Positions 37,038 to 44,120 of a stretch of 64,000 bases of DNA are shown one piece after another. The notes beneath the pieces were generated by a model. The model did not search any database. It was not told where the DNA came from and saw only the letters and a program-made list of their open reading frames with translations. How positions within the stretch are numbered: the stretch's first letter is position 1; each line of letters opens with the position of its first letter. The stretch comes from Demequina sp. NBRC 110053. GTDB taxonomy: Bacteria; Actinomycetota; Actinomycetes; Actinomycetales; Demequinaceae. The position numbers were made by a program, and so were the translations under genes. The stretch spans positions 1,043,265 to 1,107,264 of the forward strand of contig NZ_BBRJ01000002.1 in assembly GCF_002090095.1 (NCBI RefSeq), in the 5' to 3' direction.

Positions 37038-38258
37038 ATGAGCGCCGACCTCCCCGACTCCCTGCGCCCCGACACGCTCGCGGTGCACACTGGCATCCAC
37101 CGCTCCGAGGCGAACGAGATGTCCGAGGGGATGTTCCTCACGCAGGGCTATGCGTACGACAGTGCGGAGCAGGCGCGCGACGCCTTCGCGGGCGACATCG
37201 ACATCTACATGTACTCCCGGTACGCGAACCCCACGGTGACCGCGTTCCAGGAGCGTCTCGCCGCGATCGAGGGCGCCGAGTCCTGCTTCGCGACCTCGAC
37301 GGGCATGAGCGCGGTGTTCGTCGCGCTCGGCTCGATCCTCGGCTCGGGCGACCGGCTCGTCGCCGCGAAGGCGCTGTTCGGCTCGACGCTGCAGACCTTC
37401 GCGAACTTCTTCGACAAGTGGGGCATCGTCATCGACTACGTCGACGGCAACGATCCTGCCGAGTGGGAGCGCGCCCTCTCGACGCCCGCGAAGGCCGTCT
37501 ACATCGAGTCGCCCACGAACCCCATGCAGGACGTGCTCGACATCCCCGCCATCGCGCGCCTGTGCAAGCAGGCCGGCGCGCTGTTCATCGTCGACAACGT
37601 GTTCGCGACGGCTATCGGCCAGAAGCCGCTCGAGCTGGGGGCCGATGCGGTGGTCTACTCAGCGACCAAGCACATCGACGGGCAGGGTCGGGTCCTGGGC
37701 GGGGCGATCCTCGGATCGGCCGACTACGTCGAGGGCCCGGTCAAGCTCATGGTGCGCAACATGGGCGCGACCATCTCGCCCTTCAACGCCTGGGTGCTGC
37801 TCAAGGGGCTCGAGACGCTCGCCGTCCGGGTTCGCCATCAGGCCGCGAGCGCCCTCGAGCTCGCGACGTGGCTCGACGCTCATCCCAAGATTCGGGTCGC
37901 CCGCTACCCGCTCCACCCGTCGCACCCGCAGCACGACCTCGCGGTGTCCCAGATGAGCCTGGGCGGCACCCTCGTGACGCTCGACCTGGACCTAGGTCCC
38001 GACGTCGACGTCGCCGGCCCCGAGGCGCAGGCCGCGGCGTTCCGCTTCATGAACGCGCTACGCCTGTTCACCTGCTCGAACAACCTTGGCGACGCGAAGT
38101 CGATCTCGACACATCCGGCGACCACGACGCACAACAAGATGAGCCCCGAGGGACGCGCGGAGGTGGGCATCTCCGAGACCACCGTGCGGCTGTCGATCGG
38201 CCTCGAGGACGTCGAGGATCTGAAGGAGGATCTCGAGCGGGCGCTCGCGCACGTCTGA
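37038..38258 (+). CDS. metZ: O-succinylhomoserine sulfhydrylase
   Basis: PLP enzyme that makes homocysteine from O-succinylhomoserine and sulfide, bypassing cystathionine. The 406-residue protein has the Cys/Met-metabolism fold: SRYANPTVTAFQERLAAIEGA, TSTGMSAVFVAL, ESPTNPMQDVLDI, and the PLP lysine Lys211 in SATKHIDGQGRVLGG, a form typical of MetZ rather than MetB. TACCCT at 37026 lies 6 bases before the ATG, a leaderless arrangement. O-acetylhomoserine use cannot be excluded. Confidence 0.9.
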   Translation: MSADLPDSLRPDTLAVHTGIHRSEANEMSEGMFLTQGYAYDSAEQARDAFAGDIDIYMYSRYANPTVTAFQERLAAIEGAESCFATSTGMSAVFVALGSILGSGDRLVAAKALFGSTLQTFANFFDKWGIVIDYVDGNDPAEWERALSTPAKAVYIESPTNPMQDVLDIPAIARLCKQAGALFIVDNVFATAIGQKPLELGADAVVYSATKHIDGQGRVLGGAILGSADYVEGPVKLMVRNMGATISPFNAWVLLKGLETLAVRVRHQAASALELATWLDAHPKIRVARYPLHPSHPQHDLAVSQMSLGGTLVTLDLDLGPDVDVAGPEAQAAAFRFMNALRLFTCSNNLGDAKSISTHPATTTHNKMSPEGRAEVGISETTVRLSIGLEDVEDLKEDLERALAHV

Positions 38259-38350
38259 GGGACCCGTCGCTCGGGTGGGCGAAATGTCCGGTTCCCGGCG
38301 GTCGGCGGGTGGCCCCGCTCGGGACGTGCCCGCGTGGTACCGTCCCGGCC

Positions 38351-38977
38351 ATGAGCGCCGGCGAGCCGCCCCGAGAGGAACCGGCCGCGCCCACGACGGA
38401 GACGCTGGCCACGGGCCCGCGCCTGCCGCTGTCCGTGCGCCTGATCGGCCGCAGCTCCCTGCCGGGCGCGGCCATCATCGCCGGCATCGCGCTCATCATG
38501 GTCGGCGTGGTGCCCTACGCAGCGGGCGCCCTCACCGGCACCGCGACCAAGGACGAGACCACCGCAGCCGAGGGCACGCTCGAGATCTCCCTCGCGCCCG
38601 GTTGGGCGGTGGAGCAGCAGGCGGACGGCGTCACGACGCTCGCAAGCGGCAGCGCGACCCTGACGGTCGAGGTCGAGGGCGGCGCCGTCGACGTGCAGCA
38701 AGCGGCCCAGGATGCCGCTGACGCGCTCGCCGAGGACGCGAGCGCGAACTGGATCATGACCGAGCCGAGCGCCTTCACCGCCGACGACGGCAGCCGGGGT
38801 GCCACCGTCACCGCCACGTCCGAGGCCCGCTCGACGCAGGTCTGGGTGACGTCCTACGAGACGTTCTGGACCACGTCGACCCTCACGGCCCCGCTCGAGG
38901 CGTGGGCGAGTGCGCAACCGGGCGCCGAGCAGATGGTCGTCGCGATGACCGTGGTGATGGACGAGGGCGAGCCGTGA
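38351..38977 (+). CDS. membrane-anchored hypothetical protein, partner of PrsW
   Basis: A 208-residue protein with a Pro/Glu-rich cytosolic start, one transmembrane helix at about 38-60 (PGAAIIAGIALIMVGVVPYAAGAL) and a roughly 145-residue extracellular domain (GTLEISLAPGWAVEQQADGVTTLASGSATLTVEVEGG...) probably of beta structure. No family recognised. TACCGT at 38338-38343 is 7 bases before the ATG. Its stop overlaps the PrsW start as GTGA, so the two are translationally coupled. A substrate or accessory of the protease is a reasonable guess. Confidence 0.65.
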   Translation: MSAGEPPREEPAAPTTETLATGPRLPLSVRLIGRSSLPGAAIIAGIALIMVGVVPYAAGALTGTATKDETTAAEGTLEISLAPGWAVEQQADGVTTLASGSATLTVEVEGGAVDVQQAAQDAADALAEDASANWIMTEPSAFTADDGSRGATVTATSEARSTQVWVTSYETFWTTSTLTAPLEAWASAQPGAEQMVVAMTVVMDEGEP

Positions 38978-40161
38978 GCGCGCGTGAGGAACAGCCGTAC
39001 ACGGTGTCGATCGCCGCGCTCCCGAGGCTGATCCCGCGCACTGCCAGCTTTGTCGACGCGCGGTCCTGGGTCTTCTGGGTGGGCGCGGCGCTGACGATGT
39101 ACGGCCTGGCGCTGTGGGCGCCGCACATCGCGCGCGCGATGGAGGCCAGCCCTCGCACCTCGTCGCTCGCCGTCGTGCTGTGGCTTCTCTACGGCTTCGT
39201 GTTCCTCGTGATCCTGTACCGGATGGAGCTGTTCGAGAGACGCTCCCCCGTGACCGTCATCGGCGCGCTGCTGTGGGGCGCCGTCGCCGCTCCCGGCCTG
39301 GGCGCGGTGGCGGCGCCGGCGATGCACGACGTGGTCGCGAGCGCCATCGGCGCCGACAACCCGTGGGTGGCGTCCTTCGCGGCCCCGCTGTCGGAGGAGC
39401 CCCTCAAGATGCTGGGGGTGCTGGCGCTCGCGCTCATCCCCGGCGCGCGGGTGCGCTCGGCAGCGGACGGGCTCTTCTACGGGGCCGTCGTGGGGCTGGG
39501 CTTCCAGGTCTCCGAGAGCTTCCTCTACACCGCGACGTTCGCGGCCGATGGCGACGCCGGCACCGTCTACGCGATGGTCTGGCTGAGGGGCATCGTCGGC
39601 GGACTGTGGAGTCATGCGACCTTCACCGCGGTCGCGGGGGCCGGTCTGGGCTACTTCTTCAATGCGGGCACCTCCACGCTGCAGCGATGGGCGGCGCTGC
39701 TGGGAGGGCTCGCGCTCGCCATGGCGCTGCATGGCTTCTTCGACACGCCGCTGCTCGCGGGCAACGCGGTCGTCAGCTCCATCGTGAAGGGCGTTCCGGT
39801 GCTCGCGCTGTTCCTCGTGGTGCTGCGGTGGGCGCATCTGAGGGAGCGACGCACCTTCGCGGGGCTCGCCCGCCACGTGGTGCCTGACGACCTCGTCAGC
39901 CCCGGAGACTTCTCGACGCTCGCGACGCGGCGCGCACGGCGTCGCGCACGGCGGTGGGCGCAGCACCGCGGAGGCAGGCAGACGGCCCGGGCGCTGCGCC
40001 GACTCCAGGGTGCCCAGCTGAGCCTGCTCACCGCTGCTCACGAGGATGGATGGGGCTCACCGCGCACGGTGGAGCTGACCCGTGACGTGCGCATCCTGTC
40101 GGCGACGCTCGACCGGCGACAGGCTCGTGCCGATGCTCAGCGCCGGGCGCGCTCGGGCTGA
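38974..40161 (+). CDS. PrsW-family intramembrane metalloprotease
   Basis: A 395-residue polytopic membrane protease of the PrsW/CPBP type. All PrsW motifs are visible: EExxK as Glu141-Glu142-Lys145 (SEEPLK), the GxxxE with Glu181 (GFQVSESF), His214 (SHATFTAVAG) and HGxxD as His253/Asp257. A 120-residue Arg-rich cytosolic tail follows the last helix. In Bacillus, PrsW cleaves an anti-sigma factor; no such factor is adjacent here, but the upstream single-pass protein is a candidate substrate. Starts at GTG 38974 overlapping the previous stop. Confidence 0.88.
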   Translation: MSAREEQPYTVSIAALPRLIPRTASFVDARSWVFWVGAALTMYGLALWAPHIARAMEASPRTSSLAVVLWLLYGFVFLVILYRMELFERRSPVTVIGALLWGAVAAPGLGAVAAPAMHDVVASAIGADNPWVASFAAPLSEEPLKMLGVLALALIPGARVRSAADGLFYGAVVGLGFQVSESFLYTATFAADGDAGTVYAMVWLRGIVGGLWSHATFTAVAGAGLGYFFNAGTSTLQRWAALLGGLALAMALHGFFDTPLLAGNAVVSSIVKGVPVLALFLVVLRWAHLRERRTFAGLARHVVPDDLVSPGDFSTLATRRARRRARRWAQHRGGRQTARALRRLQGAQLSLLTAAHEDGWGSPRTVELTRDVRILSATLDRRQARADAQRRARSG

Positions 40162-40223
40162 GTCGCCCGCGCTGTGGCGAGGATGTCTCCGGGACCCAGG
40201 CGCCCAGCGGCAGGGTGCGCCCG

Positions 40224-42587
40224 TCAACCCCGCGCGCGGTGCCCCGCGAACGACCGCAGCCGCAGCGAGTTGCCCACGACGAACAGGCTGGATCCGCCCA
40301 TGGCGGCCGCCGCGATCATCGGGTTGAGGATGCCGAACGCCGCCAAGGGGATCGCTGCCACGTTGTACGCGAAGGCCCAGAACAGGTTGCCGCGGATGGT
40401 GCCCAGCGTGCGTCGCGACAGCGCGATCGCGTCGGCCGCGGCCCGCAGGTCGCCGGACACGATGGTGAGGTCGGAGGCCTCGCGAGCCACGTCGGCACCC
40501 GTGCCGATGGCGAGACCCAGATCGGCCTGAGCGAGCGCGGGGGCGTCGTTCACGCCATCCCCCACCATGGCGACGCGCGTCCCGCCTCCCTGGAGGGAGC
40601 GGATCACGTCCGCCTTGTCGGCCGGGAGAACCTCCGCGATCACGTGCTCGATGCCCACCTCGCTCGCGACCGCGTGCGCGGCTCGCGCGTTGTCACCGGT
40701 GAGCAGCACCACCTCGAGTCCCAGGTCCTCGAGCGCCTGGACGGCCGATGCGCTGGTGGGCTTGACGGCGTCGCTCACCACCAGCACGGCTTCCGGTCGG
40801 CTGGGCGCGCGGGTGGTCAGGGTCGCCGCTCCCAGCCCCCCGGAGTCACTGGGCACGCGCCCGGCGAACACCGCGGTGCGCCCCTCGGACTCCGCGGTGG
40901 CGGCCAGCTCCTCGAGCTCCGCGGGGATCTCGTCGAACAGTCGACGTGAGCCCACCAGGACGTCGGCGTGCGCCCCTGTCCCGCCCGGAGCCTCACCCGC
41001 GAGGCCCGCGTGCTCGACGGTGGCCGCAACGCCGTGGCCGGCGATCGACCGGAAGCCCTTGAGGCGCACGCGCTCCGGCCGCGCCCGGGAGACCGCCTGT
41101 GCGATGGGATGCTCCGACCGAGCCTCCACGGAGGCGACCGCGTCGAGCAGCGCGGCGACGGCCGCGGCGCCGTGGTCGCGCTCGAGGGAGGGTGCGCTCG
41201 CCTCGACCAGCTCCATCTGTCCTGAGGTGACGGTGCCCGTCTTGTCGAGCACGATCGTCTCGACGTCGCGCGTGTCCTCGAGCGCCTCCGGCCCACGCAC
41301 CAGGACGCCCAGCTGGGCGCCGCGGCCCGTGCCGACCATGATGGCGAGCGGCGTCGCGAGGCCGAGTGCGCACGGGCAGCTGATGATGAGGACCGCGACC
41401 GCCGCCGTGAACGCCGCGTCGACGTCGCCCGTGGCCAGCCACCACGCCGCCAGCGTGACGAGCGCGACCGCGATCACGACAGGTACGAACACCCGGGAGA
41501 TGCGGTCGGCGAGGCGCTGGACGCGCGCCCGGCCGGTCTGGGCCTCGTCGACCATGCGCGCGATCTGCGCGAGCATCGCCTCCGAGCCCACGCGCGTGGC
41601 CTCCACGGTCAGCGCTCCGTCGGTGGCGATGGTGCCGCCGACCACCTCGGAGTCTCGTCCAGCGCCCGGCTCGACGCGGACCGGCACGGACTCGCCGGTG
41701 ACGAGGCTCGCGTCCACGGCCGCGCCGCCGTCGACGACCACGCCGTCAGTGGCGATGGTCTCTCCCGGACGCACCACGAAGCGCATGCCGACCTCGAGGT
41801 CCGCGCGCGGGATCTCGCGGCCGTCCTCGAGACGAGCGGTCGCGGACTGGCGGCTCGACAGGGCGCGGATCGCGTCGCCCGCCTGCGAGGTCGAGCGCAC
41901 CTCGAGCCACTTGCCCAGCAGGATCAGGGTCACGATCACGGCACCGGTCTCGTAGTAGAGGTGACCGACGCCGGTGAGCAGCACGACCGTGGACCACGTC
42001 CAGGCCGCCACGGTGCCGAGCGTGACCAAGGTGTCCATGTTGACGCTCGCGTGGCGGGCGCCGCGCAGCGTCGAGCGGTGGAACGGCAGTGCGGCCCACC
42101 AGATGACTGGGGTCGAGAGGATGGCCACCGCCCACTCCCACCCCGAGAACTGCCAGGGCATCACCATCGACAGCGCGAGCACGGGAACGGTGAGGATTGC
42201 GGCGACAGCGAACCGCCGGCGGTAGTCCGCGATGCGGCTCGCGTCCGCGGCCAGGTGGGCGGCGTGCTCGTCCGCGTGGGCGTCGCTGCGCATGTCGCCG
42301 TGACCGTCGTGCTGCTGACCCGCTCCAGGGGAGCCGGCCACGGCCCGGGGTCGGGTGACCACCTCGTATCCCAGCGCCGCGATGGCCGAGCGCATCTCCT
42401 CCTCGAGCACCGCCGCATCGGCTCCCTCGGCCGGCCTCACGGTGGCGCGACGGGTCGCATAGTTGACGCTCGCGTCATCGACGCCGGGGAGCCGTTCGAG
42501 CCCGCCCTGAACGGTGGCGGCGCAGCTCGAGCAGGTCATGCCGGAGACGGCGAGATCGATGGTGCGCGGTCGCGCGGTGTCGGTCAT
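40224..42587 (-). CDS. copA: copper-translocating P1B-type ATPase
   Basis: Exports Cu(I) using ATP. The 787-residue protein has one heavy-metal-binding domain with Cys19/Cys22 (GMTCSSC), a His-rich linker (QQHDGHGDMRSDAHADEHAAH), eight helices with the membrane CPC motif ISCPCALGLATPLA, VTGES, phosphorylation site VLDKTGTVTSG, the HP pair RSEHPIAQA and GDGVND. TAGCGT at 42594-42599 lies 6 bases before the ATG and pairs with a TTGACC -35 across a 20-base spacer filled by a MerR-type operator. The regulator gene is immediately upstream. Confidence 0.96.
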   Translation of the reverse strand: MTDTARPRTIDLAVSGMTCSSCAATVQGGLERLPGVDDASVNYATRRATVRPAEGADAAVLEEEMRSAIAALGYEVVTRPRAVAGSPGAGQQHDGHGDMRSDAHADEHAAHLAADASRIADYRRRFAVAAILTVPVLALSMVMPWQFSGWEWAVAILSTPVIWWAALPFHRSTLRGARHASVNMDTLVTLGTVAAWTWSTVVLLTGVGHLYYETGAVIVTLILLGKWLEVRSTSQAGDAIRALSSRQSATARLEDGREIPRADLEVGMRFVVRPGETIATDGVVVDGGAAVDASLVTGESVPVRVEPGAGRDSEVVGGTIATDGALTVEATRVGSEAMLAQIARMVDEAQTGRARVQRLADRISRVFVPVVIAVALVTLAAWWLATGDVDAAFTAAVAVLIISCPCALGLATPLAIMVGTGRGAQLGVLVRGPEALEDTRDVETIVLDKTGTVTSGQMELVEASAPSLERDHGAAAVAALLDAVASVEARSEHPIAQAVSRARPERVRLKGFRSIAGHGVAATVEHAGLAGEAPGGTGAHADVLVGSRRLFDEIPAELEELAATAESEGRTAVFAGRVPSDSGGLGAATLTTRAPSRPEAVLVVSDAVKPTSASAVQALEDLGLEVVLLTGDNARAAHAVASEVGIEHVIAEVLPADKADVIRSLQGGGTRVAMVGDGVNDAPALAQADLGLAIGTGADVAREASDLTIVSGDLRAAADAIALSRRTLGTIRGNLFWAFAYNVAAIPLAAFGILNPMIAAAAMGGSSLFVVGNSLRLRSFAGHRARG

Positions 42588-42593
42588 GGCTCC

Positions 42594-42625
42594 ACGCTAG
42601 ACCTTCCAGTGCACTGGAAGGTCAA
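42594..42625 (-). promoter_or_regulatory. copA promoter with CueR-type operator
   Basis: A perfect 22-bp palindrome at 42601-42622 (ACCTTCCAGT and its inverse ACTGGAAGGT) fills the space between -35 TTGACC and -10 TAGCGT on the minus strand. The spacer is 20 bases, the overlong spacing that MerR-family activators correct. The arms match the known CueR operator form. Confidence 0.88.
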
Positions 42626-42716
42626 GCCGGTTCCTTGCCGTCGCTTCGCTGCGCTTTCCCCGGGTCAGGTCGCAGGCGAGAGTCGATCAGGCGCCAGACG
42701 TGCCGATGCGGCATCC

Positions 42717-42782
42717 CACGTCAGTCGTGGGACACCACCTGGCAACGGTCACGTCAGTCGTGGGACACCACCTGGCAACGGT
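42717..42782. repeat. perfect 33-bp tandem duplication at the merR 3' end
   Basis: Two identical 33-base units at 42717-42749 and 42750-42782, beginning CACGTCAGTCGTGGGACACC. The right unit contains the last codons and stop of the MerR gene; the left unit lies beyond the stop. 33 is a multiple of three, but the stop falls inside the first-read copy, so the protein is not lengthened. Confidence 0.95.
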
Positions 42783-43152
42783 TCGGGTCGGCGCAGTCCG
42801 CCGGGTCGAGCGCGTCCGCGCGGGCGGAGAGGGCGAGCAGCTCCGCGCGCGCCGCCTCGAGCGAGGCGATCTGCGCGTCGATGTCCGCGAGGTGACCCTC
42901 GAGCAGGGCGCGGGTGTGCTGGCAGGTCCCACGGCCAGCGGCCTTCATGTCGAGGATGGTGCGCGACTCCTTGAGCGTGAGGCCCGCGGCCTGCGCATCG
43001 CGGATGAACCGCAGCCGGTCCGCCGACTCGCCGTCGTACTCGCGATAGCCGGACGCGGTGCGCCCGGGGTCGGGCAGCAGCCCGATGGATTCGTAGTACC
43101 GGACGGTCTTCGCCGTCACCCCCGCCTGGTCCGCCAACTCGCCGATGCGCAT
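42754..43152 (-). CDS. CueR-like MerR-family copper regulator
   Basis: A 132-residue activator: MerR winged helix MRIGELADQAGVTAKTVRYYESIGLLP, a dimerisation helix, and a C-terminal metal loop with Cys120 and Cys126 (DCADPNRCQ), plus Cys77 at the helix start. Two C-terminal cysteines fit a Cu(I)-sensing CueR rather than a Zn or Hg sensor, and the operator before copA agrees. TACGCT at 43159-43164 is 6 bases before the ATG, and a second palindrome upstream suggests autoregulation. Confidence 0.9.
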   Translation of the reverse strand: MRIGELADQAGVTAKTVRYYESIGLLPDPGRTASGYREYDGESADRLRFIRDAQAAGLTLKESRTILDMKAAGRGTCQHTRALLEGHLADIDAQIASLEAARAELLALSARADALDPADCADPNRCQVVSHD

Positions 43153-43158
43153 GGCTCC

Positions 43159-43188
43159 AGCGTACGCCAAGGTTCCAGCGCGCTGGAA
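43159..43188 (-). promoter_or_regulatory. merR promoter with second palindrome
   Basis: TTCCAGCGCGCTGGAA (43173-43188) is a perfect 16-bp palindrome with the same TTCCAGnnnnCTGGAA core as the copA operator, located just upstream of the TACGCT -10. Confidence 0.75.
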
Positions 43189-43236
43189 GCCTGCACCGCG
43201 CCAGCACGGCCCAGTCGAGGGCGGTACGGTGGCGCC

Positions 43237-43941
43237 ATGCGCTCCCAACCTCGCACCCTCGGCCTGCTCGGCGGCATCACCTGGCACAGCTCCCTCGAGT
43301 TCGAGCGCCTGCTCAACGAGGGCGTCAACGCGCGCCTGGGAGGCTCGAGCGCTGCGGACCTGCTGGTGCGCTCGTACGACTTCCAGCAGATCTCCGACCG
43401 CCAGGCAGCGGGCGACTGGGACGCGATGGGCGCGCTGTTCGCCGCGGACGCTCGCAAGCTGCAGGACGCCGGTGCCGAGGCGATCATGATCTGCGCCAAC
43501 ACCATGCACAAGGTCGCTCCCGCCGTGGCGGACGCGATCGACGTGCCACTGATCCACATGCTCGACGCGACGGCGGAGGCGATCCGGACGGCGGGAGTCG
43601 AGACCGTCGCGCTGCTCGGCACCGGATACACGATGCGCGACCCGTTCTATCGCGACCACATGGCGGCCAGGGGGATCACCACGATCGTCCCCGAGGAGCC
43701 CGCGTTGGACGACGTGCACGACCTGATCTACGGCTCGCTCGCGCGCGGCGTCGTGCCCGAGGGCGCGCCGGCATGGATCCGGGGCGTGTACGACGAGCTG
43801 CGCGACCGTGGCGCCCAAGGCGTCATCTCCGGATGCACGGAGATTCCGATGGTGATGACCGCCACCGACGTCGAGCAGCCCTACTTCGACTCGCTCGCGC
43901 TGCACGTCGACGCCGCGCTCGAGTTCGCGCTCGCTGACTGA
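43237..43941 (+). CDS. aspartate/glutamate racemase family protein
   Basis: A 234-residue PLP-independent racemase with both catalytic cysteines: Cys86 in ICANTMHK and Cys200 in SGCTEIP. GLLGGITWHSSLEF replaces the usual GILGGMGP-type opening. It probably interconverts L- and D-aspartate or a related amino acid. TACGGT at 43225-43230 is 6 bases before the ATG; it is divergent from the copper regulator. Confidence 0.9.
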   Translation: MRSQPRTLGLLGGITWHSSLEFERLLNEGVNARLGGSSAADLLVRSYDFQQISDRQAAGDWDAMGALFAADARKLQDAGAEAIMICANTMHKVAPAVADAIDVPLIHMLDATAEAIRTAGVETVALLGTGYTMRDPFYRDHMAARGITTIVPEEPALDDVHDLIYGSLARGVVPEGAPAWIRGVYDELRDRGAQGVISGCTEIPMVMTATDVEQPYFDSLALHVDAALEFALAD

Positions 43942-44120
43942 CGCGCCCTGCCACGGACCCGCCGAGCCTGCACGCGCATCGGCGCAAATGACCCGATACC
44001 TGGACATTCGTTGCTACTGGCGCGGACATGCAGTTCTTCACACGGGCGTGTCGCGACGCTAGCCTGAAGGCCATACTGGGATCGCAGGCGCGAGCCCAGG
44101 AACGATGAGCTGAGGGGCAC

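Noticed and set aside
42717-42782. CRISPR-like direct repeat
   Set aside because: Only two adjacent units without spacers, overlapping a coding end; a simple tandem duplication.
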